The position numbers were made by a program, and so were the translations under genes. Shown piece by piece: positions 14,321 through 18,515 of a DNA stretch of 18,515 bases (its first letter is position 1; each line of letters opens with the position of its first letter). This DNA is from Eubacteriales bacterium. GTDB taxonomy: Bacteria > Bacillota > Clostridia > Peptostreptococcales > Anaerovoracaceae. The notes below the pieces were generated by a model that was not told where the DNA came from, ran no database searches, and worked only from the letters and a program-made list of their open reading frames with translations. The stretch is from NCBI GenBank assembly GCA_029098205.1, contig JAQXNW010000178.1:1-18515 (forward strand), read 5' to 3'.

Positions 14321-14369
14321 TCTTTGGATTCAGGGAATTCATTGTTTAGGAATGACAGGGGGGTTTACT

Positions 14370-14819
14370 ATGGGAAAGACTTTGGTCGCCTATTTTTCAG
14401 CATCGGGAACGACCCGGCGCCGTGCAGAAGAATTTCAGAAGCTTCTGGACGCGGATCTTTATGAGATCAAACCGGCGAAGCCGTATACGACGGCGGAGCT
14501 TGACTGGACGAATCCGAAGAGCCGTTCGTCCGTAGAAATGAAGGATCCGGCTTCCCGTCCGGAGCTCGCGGAGAGCGCGCCGGACCTGTCGGCGTATGAT
14601 GCGGTGTACATCGGTTTCCCGATCTGGTGGTACACGGCGCCGCATATCATCAATTCGTTCTTAGAGAGCGGCGATTTCAGCGGGAAGAAAATCGCTCTGT
14701 TTTCAACGTCCGGCGGAACGGGAATCCAGGGCGCGGCAGATGATCTAAAGAAGCAGTATCCGAATCTCACCTTTGCCGCGGCAAAGAGCGTGAACCGGGG
14801 CGTGGAGGAACTTCTGTAG
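14370..14819 (+). CDS. Flavodoxin, short form
   Basis: A 149-residue FMN-binding electron carrier of the flavodoxin fold. It opens MGKTLVAYFSASGTTRRRAE, where SASGTT is the FMN phosphate-binding loop. It continues with YEIKPAKPYT, a YDAVYIGFPIWWYTAPHIIN block whose WWY aromatic residues stack on the flavin, and GKKIALFSTSGGTGI near the C-terminus. This pattern is typical of the small Flavodoxin_4-type proteins of Clostridia. The ATG at 14370 was chosen over an upstream in-frame start (14259) because a purine-rich AGGGGGG site sits just before it and the upstream stretch looks unlike flavodoxin. It is followed by a terminator and is probably a single-gene transcript. Redox partners are not evident. 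Confidence 0.88.
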   Translation: MGKTLVAYFSASGTTRRRAEEFQKLLDADLYEIKPAKPYTTAELDWTNPKSRSSVEMKDPASRPELAESAPDLSAYDAVYIGFPIWWYTAPHIINSFLESGDFSGKKIALFSTSGGTGIQGAADDLKKQYPNLTFAAAKSVNRGVEELL

Positions 14820-14919
14820 CCTGATTCTGCGGCTCAACCGGCAAGGTGAATCATTGTACTTGCGATAACTTTGCAGTAGATCGGATTATATTCGGGCCGT
14901 TTTCATAGAACGGCAAAGG

Positions 14920-14956
14920 AATGGATGATGGGAGAAGATCCTGTCATCCATTTTTT
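14920..14956 (+). terminator. Rho-independent terminator after flavodoxin
   Basis: A perfect 9-bp stem (AATGGATGA / TCATCCATT) with a 15-base loop runs into a T-run and a second T-rich stretch to 14967. A further hairpin, GCCGTT / AACGGC (about 14897-14915), precedes it. Confidence 0.88.
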
Positions 14957-14996
14957 GATTTTTTTCTCTTCCTGAAATTTTACTGTTTGTAATTAA

Positions 14997-15551
14997 TTGG
15001 GGCCGGGACTTTCCTGCCTTCGGAGGCAGATGAAGATCGAAAAGAACCCGTGGGTGAATGTCGATTTCCCGGACGTGATCCGTTGCCGGGAGAAGTACAT
15101 TCCGGCGGGAAAAAATGAGAAAAATGTATCCTGCGATATTACCGATCACAGATGGTTTGAAGAGGTTCCCTTCGATCCGGAAAAGGGGATTGGATTCCTT
15201 GCCGCCGGGGTTTTCCATTATCTGACTTATGAGGCCGTAAAAGAACTGGTCCGCGGTCTGGCCGAGCGCTTTCCGGGAGGACTGCTTGTTTTTGACTTTG
15301 TCAGCGAAAAAGGAATGACAGCGGGGAATACGCATGTCAAAGCGACGGATAATGACGCGAAGCTGACGTTCAGCATGGAAAACGCGGAAAAAGAAATCCC
15401 AGCCTTCAGCGGCCGCGTATCGAAAGTCCTTCAGAAAAGCTATATGGAAGGATACCCTGTCCACGGAGCGAAGTACAATTTCATTACACAAGCGTACATC
15501 AAATCCAAAAGGGGCAAGTATTTTGTCGCGCACGTGGAATTCGCCAGATAG
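14997..15551 (+). pseudogene. Class I SAM methyltransferase (TcmP/LCMT-like), N-terminus missing
   Basis: The frame reads GPGLSCLRRQ, WVNVDFPDVIRCREKYIP, NVSCDITDHRWFEEV, GIGFLAAGVFHYLTYEAV and AERFPGGLLVFDFVSEKG. These are the middle and C-terminal parts of leucine carboxyl methyltransferase/TcmP-type O-methyltransferases. It opens inside the SAM-binding loop (normally GxGLDT), and a stop lies directly before the TTG at 14997, so about 80-100 N-terminal residues are gone. The ATG at 15030 has GGAGG too close for normal initiation, and a product from it would lack the SAM loop. No promoter is visible after the flavodoxin terminator. I read it as a gene remnant. It ends at TAG 15551, seven bases from the convergent ferredoxin remnant. 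Confidence 0.7.
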
Positions 15552-15557
15552 CCGGCG

Positions 15558-15860
15558 TTAAACCTTCGTATGCGGATTCAGGTATTGCCCGTGCTTTCAG
15601 GTCTTTCCGGATCCGTATTGGATCGCGAAGGCCGGGCAGCGGTGCAGGCAGCCAAGGCACATGATACATTTTTTCTTGACCCAGACCGGCCTGTTATTTT
15701 TCATTTCAATCGCGTGGGCAGGACATTTCCGGGCGCATAAACCGCAGCCGACGCAGGCGTCCAGAGGAAGGGATTCACGAAAAAATCCGTTTTCTTCAGG
15801 AAGGATTTGAAAATGCGGGTGGGGGAAAAAACAGGGATAAGATCCTGAAAACTTCCGGAT
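15558..15860 (-). pseudogene. EFR1-type ferredoxin remnant (2x[4Fe-4S]), no start codon, in-frame TGA
   Basis: The minus strand reads LDACVGCGLCARKCPAHAIE and, further on, KCIMCLGCLHRCPAFAIQYG: two CxxCxxCxxxCP clusters that would hold two [4Fe-4S] centres, as in the C-terminal part of EFR1-type proteins (flavodoxin domain plus ferredoxin domain). TGA at 15597-15599 follows GSGKT, yet the same frame goes on as KHGQYLNPHTKV to TAA at 15558, which looks like the natural EFR1 end. Upstream the frame is open to a TAA at 15861-15863 but has no ATG, GTG or TTG before the clusters, and the flavodoxin half is absent. It therefore looks like a dead 3' fragment. The cluster part covers about 15597-15750; the sequence upstream of that is not clearly related. 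Confidence 0.7.
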
Positions 15861-15899
15861 TTAAGAATTTATAAAATAAACAGGCAAATATTACGAATA

Positions 15900-15929
15900 C
15901 AAACTTACGACGCATGCGTCGCAAGTTTG
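15900..15929. promoter_or_regulatory. 30-bp near-perfect palindrome
   Basis: Two 15-base arms centred on GCATGC pair at 14 of 15 positions. The perfect 14-bp core is CGACGCATGCGTCG, flanked by CAAACTT and AAGTTTG with a single A/C mismatch. There is no T-run, so it is not a terminator. It resembles a dimeric repressor operator (TetR/GntR type) or a binding site of a replication or recombination protein. It lies about 145 bases upstream of the promoter of the surface protein and 40 bases upstream of the ferredoxin remnant. Confidence 0.7.
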
Positions 15930-16071
15930 AAATAGGCGGATCCCTTCTGCGCTGATCCTTTCTGTGTCTTTGTATAGTTCGTATAGAGCAGACAGTTTTG
16001 CTCGGCTTCTTTCCGAAGCATCGCACAGCGTCAGTATTTTTCGAATGTTCTAATTAATGCGATGTTTTTAC

Positions 16072-16100
16072 TTGAATACAATGTAAGAATACGGTATCAT
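16072..16100 (+). promoter_or_regulatory. Promoter of the VWA surface protein
   Basis: TTGAAT (16072-16077), a 17-bp spacer, TATCAT (16095-16100). The leader to ATG 16199 would be about 92 bases. The rest of 15930-16071 shows no gene. Confidence 0.55.
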
Positions 16101-16198
16101 CTATGTAAGGTTTCGAGTCCGTGCACGGGTCTTTGTCAGCGCACAGCATGGACTCACGGTTATTGCTTGGAAGGTTTTGACAGAAGAAGGAAGAGAAA

Positions 16199-17992
16199 AT
16201 GAAAAAGAAGAACAAGATTCTGAATGCGCTGCTCTGTGCAGCGCTGATTGGTCTTACGGCCATCGGTATGTCGTCGCTTAGTTCCTACGCGGCGGACTAC
16301 AATACGACCGCAAACAGCCCAGTCTGGCAGCACAGCAAGTCCAAGACCGCGACGAATCTGGACAAAGATTACACATCCGAAATTACGCTTTCGCTGCCGT
16401 CGGGCGAAGAGCAGCTCACAACAGAAGTCTGCTTTGTCCTGGACAAATCCAGCTTTTCGGATACGCAGGAGCCGGCGATGAAGCTTCTCAGCGAGCTGAA
16501 GGACGCAGTCAGCACCAGCGGCGCGAAGGTACAGGTCGACATCGTCGAGTTCAACCGCACCGCGCACGATCACGGCTCTTATGATCTGGCGACGCAGTAT
16601 GACGAGATTGAAGCGGCATTCGAGAAGCAGAATTCCGGCGGAACCAACATGCATGCAGGCCTTCTGCTGGCACAGGATATTCTTGCGCGGAACACATCCA
16701 TTCCGGACAGCCGGAAGTACATGATTCTGGTATCCGATGGAGACAGCTACCTGTACTGCAAGAACGGCGACTATACCAAGGCATACAGCAGATCGTTCAT
16801 CCCTGCAGAGAATGCGGGCGATTCTGCTTATGGCGGATATTATGACGAAGGATGGTACGCCCCAAGCGCCGGATATGAGGATCCGCAGTCCGGAAAGAAG
16901 AATGTGAAGAGGCCGACAACCAGTTCGCAGAGCGACTGGGCGGCTTATCTGAACGACGTGGCCGCCAGAAATCAGGAGAGCAGCGGAGATTCCCACGATT
17001 TCGAGTGGAAGTATTATGACAATGCCTGGGCATCGAAGTCGGCGGACGAGGTCAAAGCGGACGGATTTGTGAACCAGCCGGCTGTGCCGCGCTCCGCTTC
17101 GAATCTTGATATGGGATTCCTGAACGCGGCATCTGTATATCATACTTTGGCCGCGAAATACCACTGCTATTCGATGGCTGCGCCCAGCTGGAACACAGCA
17201 GATGGAGGGCATTCGGCCTTCATGAACTATCTGGATAACGGTGCGGTGACGGATTTTGAGAGCATCAAGAATGAGATCATCTACTACCTCGGCGCCGGAA
17301 GCACGGTCGAAGATTATATGGGATATACAGACGACTATAACTTCGATCTGGCAGATCCGGAAAAAATGACCGTTGTAGCTGAGCAGCCGAACGGCGGCGA
17401 TGCAGTGCCGTATGATGCGGTCAAGATCGGGAATAATAAGTACGGATTCGGGCCGCAGCTTGCGGACGGAAGCTACACGTACGAAGTGACCTATGTACCG
17501 GGCGATAAGAAGGCTGACGAGCATATCGTATGGACGATCAACACGAACGTTTCGAATTTCAACCGCGTCAACCTGAAATACAAGGTTAAGCTGACGAATC
17601 CGAAGACGGAACCCGGAACATACGGCGAATATGATCCGGAAGGTACGCAGGGCAAGGCCGGGCTGTACACGAACAGCCGCGCGGTGCTTCATCCGGTCGC
17701 TTCCAACGGTACGGCCGGCGCTTCGGAGGATTTCTCAAAACCGACGGTCAGCTACACCGTTACGAAATCCGATACCAAGCCGGATGACAGCAAGCCGGGC
17801 GATACCAAGCCGGGAGACAATACGAAACCGAACAAGAATGACAAGGGTTCGAATAAGAATTCCGGCAAGACGCCGAATACCGGCGACGAAAGCGGCATGG
17901 CGGCATGGATGCTGATTCTGGTAGCATCTGCGGCAGCGTTTGGCGGTACGGCAGTTTATCGGAAAAAAACAAAAGAAGATATGAATCGTTAG
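16199..17992 (+). CDS. Secreted, cell-wall-anchored VWA-domain protein
   Basis: A 597-residue surface protein. Residues 1-32 are a Sec signal peptide (KKKNK, hydrophobic core, then SSYAA). A von Willebrand factor A domain follows, with the MIDAS first loop LDKSSFS (D82, S84), the GGTN loop near residue 146 and a (L/V)SDG strand. The first loop is DKSSF rather than strict DxSxS, so metal binding is uncertain. The middle (about 190-320) is rich in Tyr, Trp, Ser and Asn. A beta-rich region with TYEVTYVPGD comes before a Lys/Pro/Asp repeat (KPDDSKPGDTKPGD). The C-terminus has TPNTG (558-562), a hydrophobic segment and a basic tail: a sortase signal varying at the Leu of LPxTG. AAGGAAG lies five bases before ATG. 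It may act in adhesion or pili; no sortase or other pilin gene is in the window. Confidence 0.88.
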   Translation: MKKKNKILNALLCAALIGLTAIGMSSLSSYAADYNTTANSPVWQHSKSKTATNLDKDYTSEITLSLPSGEEQLTTEVCFVLDKSSFSDTQEPAMKLLSELKDAVSTSGAKVQVDIVEFNRTAHDHGSYDLATQYDEIEAAFEKQNSGGTNMHAGLLLAQDILARNTSIPDSRKYMILVSDGDSYLYCKNGDYTKAYSRSFIPAENAGDSAYGGYYDEGWYAPSAGYEDPQSGKKNVKRPTTSSQSDWAAYLNDVAARNQESSGDSHDFEWKYYDNAWASKSADEVKADGFVNQPAVPRSASNLDMGFLNAASVYHTLAAKYHCYSMAAPSWNTADGGHSAFMNYLDNGAVTDFESIKNEIIYYLGAGSTVEDYMGYTDDYNFDLADPEKMTVVAEQPNGGDAVPYDAVKIGNNKYGFGPQLADGSYTYEVTYVPGDKKADEHIVWTINTNVSNFNRVNLKYKVKLTNPKTEPGTYGEYDPEGTQGKAGLYTNSRAVLHPVASNGTAGASEDFSKPTVSYTVTKSDTKPDDSKPGDTKPGDNTKPNKNDKGSNKNSGKTPNTGDESGMAAWMLILVASAAAFGGTAVYRKKTKEDMNR

Positions 17993-18017
17993 ATTTTCTT
18001 CGGAGGGTAATAATTTG

Positions 18018-18149
18018 ATGGACCTGCGGAGCCTGCTTTCGGGCGGGCTCCTCTTTTTTCTTTCTGCGGCGGCCGGATGGATGCCGGGTATAAAAATCCG
18101 GATTCGGCAGCCTCGGCGGACTGGAATCACACAGGAGAAAGCACTATGA
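18018..18149 (+). CDS. Possible 43-residue hydrophobic peptide overlapping a terminator
   Basis: ATG 18018 follows GGAGGG (about 18003-18008) and opens a 43-codon frame starting MDLRSLLSGGLLFFLSAAAG, a plausible single membrane segment, with a basic C-terminal half. Its TGA overlaps the ATG of the next gene as ATGA, typical of translational coupling. Against it, the terminator 18028-18059 lies inside it, so the codons may just be the hairpin read in frame. I list it as possible only. Confidence 0.25.
   Translation: MDLRSLLSGGLLFFLSAAAGWMPGIKIRIRQPRRTGITQEKAL
18028..18059 (+). terminator. Rho-independent terminator after the VWA gene
   Basis: A 9-bp stem from GGAGCC to GGCTCC (one G-T pair) with a six-base loop, then TC and six T (18054-18059). 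Confidence 0.88.
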
Positions 18150-18515
18150 GAAAAAATGACGCATCCCACAGACAAAGTCCCCAGACTGTAAAAAGCAGCG
18201 ATAGAAAAGGAAAGATCCTTACTATTCTCTTTTATTCTGCCGTGTGGGCAATCGCGATGGTAGCATTCTGGTTCTTCACGGATGGATCGGATGGCTTCGG
18301 CTACAGTTTTCTATATCTTTGGATCCTCCTCCCGGCGGTAACCTTTGCCGTCTCCCTGATCATCGGAAAAAACAATTATTGGGGAAGGAAGAAATGGACA
18401 GCGGCTCCGGTTCTGGGCGTTATGTATATGCTTCTGGAGTACGGCACATTCAGCATGGCAAATAATCTGGCTTTTGGCAAAGTGAACATGCCATGCTGGG
18501 ATATGCTGGCTGCCG
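18146..18515 (+). CDS. Unidentified membrane protein, 3'-truncated by window edge
   Basis: It opens at ATG 18146 after AGGAGA (18133-18138, seven bases away) and runs 123 codons to the edge without a stop. A polar N-terminus (MRKNDASHRQSPQTVKSS) is followed by three hydrophobic segments: ILTILFYSAVWAIAMVAFWF, FLYLWILLPAVTFAVSLII, and VLGVMYMLLEYGTFSMANNL. I do not recognise the family. It starts 87 bases after the VWA gene's terminator. It may depend on readthrough of that terminator or on a promoter that I could not define. Confidence 0.7.
   Translation, partial: MRKNDASHRQSPQTVKSSDRKGKILTILFYSAVWAIAMVAFWFFTDGSDGFGYSFLYLWILLPAVTFAVSLIIGKNNYWGRKKWTAAPVLGVMYMLLEYGTFSMANNLAFGKVNMPCWDMLAA

Noticed and set aside
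16160..17692. 510-codon minus-strand open frame opposite the VWA gene
   Set aside because: It is a composition effect of the plus-strand codons. It has no family features, signal or ribosome site, and the plus-strand protein is clear.

Overview
The window looks like a chromosomal segment of a Gram-positive anaerobe of the Bacillota, probably class Clostridia and perhaps near Lachnospiraceae. The genus cannot be told from the sequence. The pointers are strong AGGAGG-type ribosome sites, sigma-A-like promoters, a secreted protein with an LPxTG-like sorting tail, a flavodoxin, a remnant of an EFR1-type ferredoxin, and a flavin-reductase-domain protein. Base composition is moderately GC-rich, with many CGG, GGA and TCC codons. 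No rRNA, tRNA, CRISPR array or transposase was seen.

Layout. Positions 1-1575 hold the 3' end of the acetolactate synthase small subunit (ilvN/ilvH) and a homocysteine S-methyltransferase closed by a clear terminator. Positions 1734-3238 hold an NhaD/CitMHS-type antiporter with its own promoter and a leader containing an 18-bp repeat. Positions 3251-4567 hold a cytidylate-kinase-like gene split by an in-frame TGA, so that the P-loop lies between the stop and the next start codon. Positions 4509-5458 (minus) hold a decayed MFS transporter. Positions 5678-7715 hold an EamA/DMT exporter, a 23-bp tandem repeat, and a flavin reductase-like protein with a terminator. Positions 7776-9456 (minus) hold a LanC-like protein with a CCG-type zinc motif, whose 3' end is deleted and joined to the 3' end of a LysR gene. 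Positions 9708-10622 hold an intact LysR regulator, followed by a 39-bp tandem repeat.

Positions 10972-14160 hold the most coherent metabolic unit: a threonine-dehydratase-like PLP enzyme, an ornithine cyclodeaminase/iminosuccinate-reductase-like NAD(P) enzyme, and a second, paralogous PLP dehydratase. Positions 14370-14956 hold a short flavodoxin with a terminator. Positions 14997-15860 hold two N-terminally truncated fragments facing each other: a TcmP/LCMT-like methyltransferase and, on the minus strand, an EFR1-type ferredoxin with no start codon. Positions 15900-18059 hold a 30-bp palindrome, then a promoter, a secreted VWA-domain surface protein and a terminator. An unidentified membrane protein runs off the right edge.

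Two themes stand out. The first is decay: kinase, MFS, LanC/LysR, methyltransferase and ferredoxin are all broken within about 12 kb, while genes between them look intact. The second is the dehydratase/reductase/dehydratase operon. It pairs an enzyme family that releases an enamine or imine with a family that reduces imines, as in the beta-hydroxyaspartate cycle (BhcB/BhcD) and ectoine breakdown (EutB/EutC), but here with two dehydratases. All family calls come from reading motifs by eye; no database search was run.
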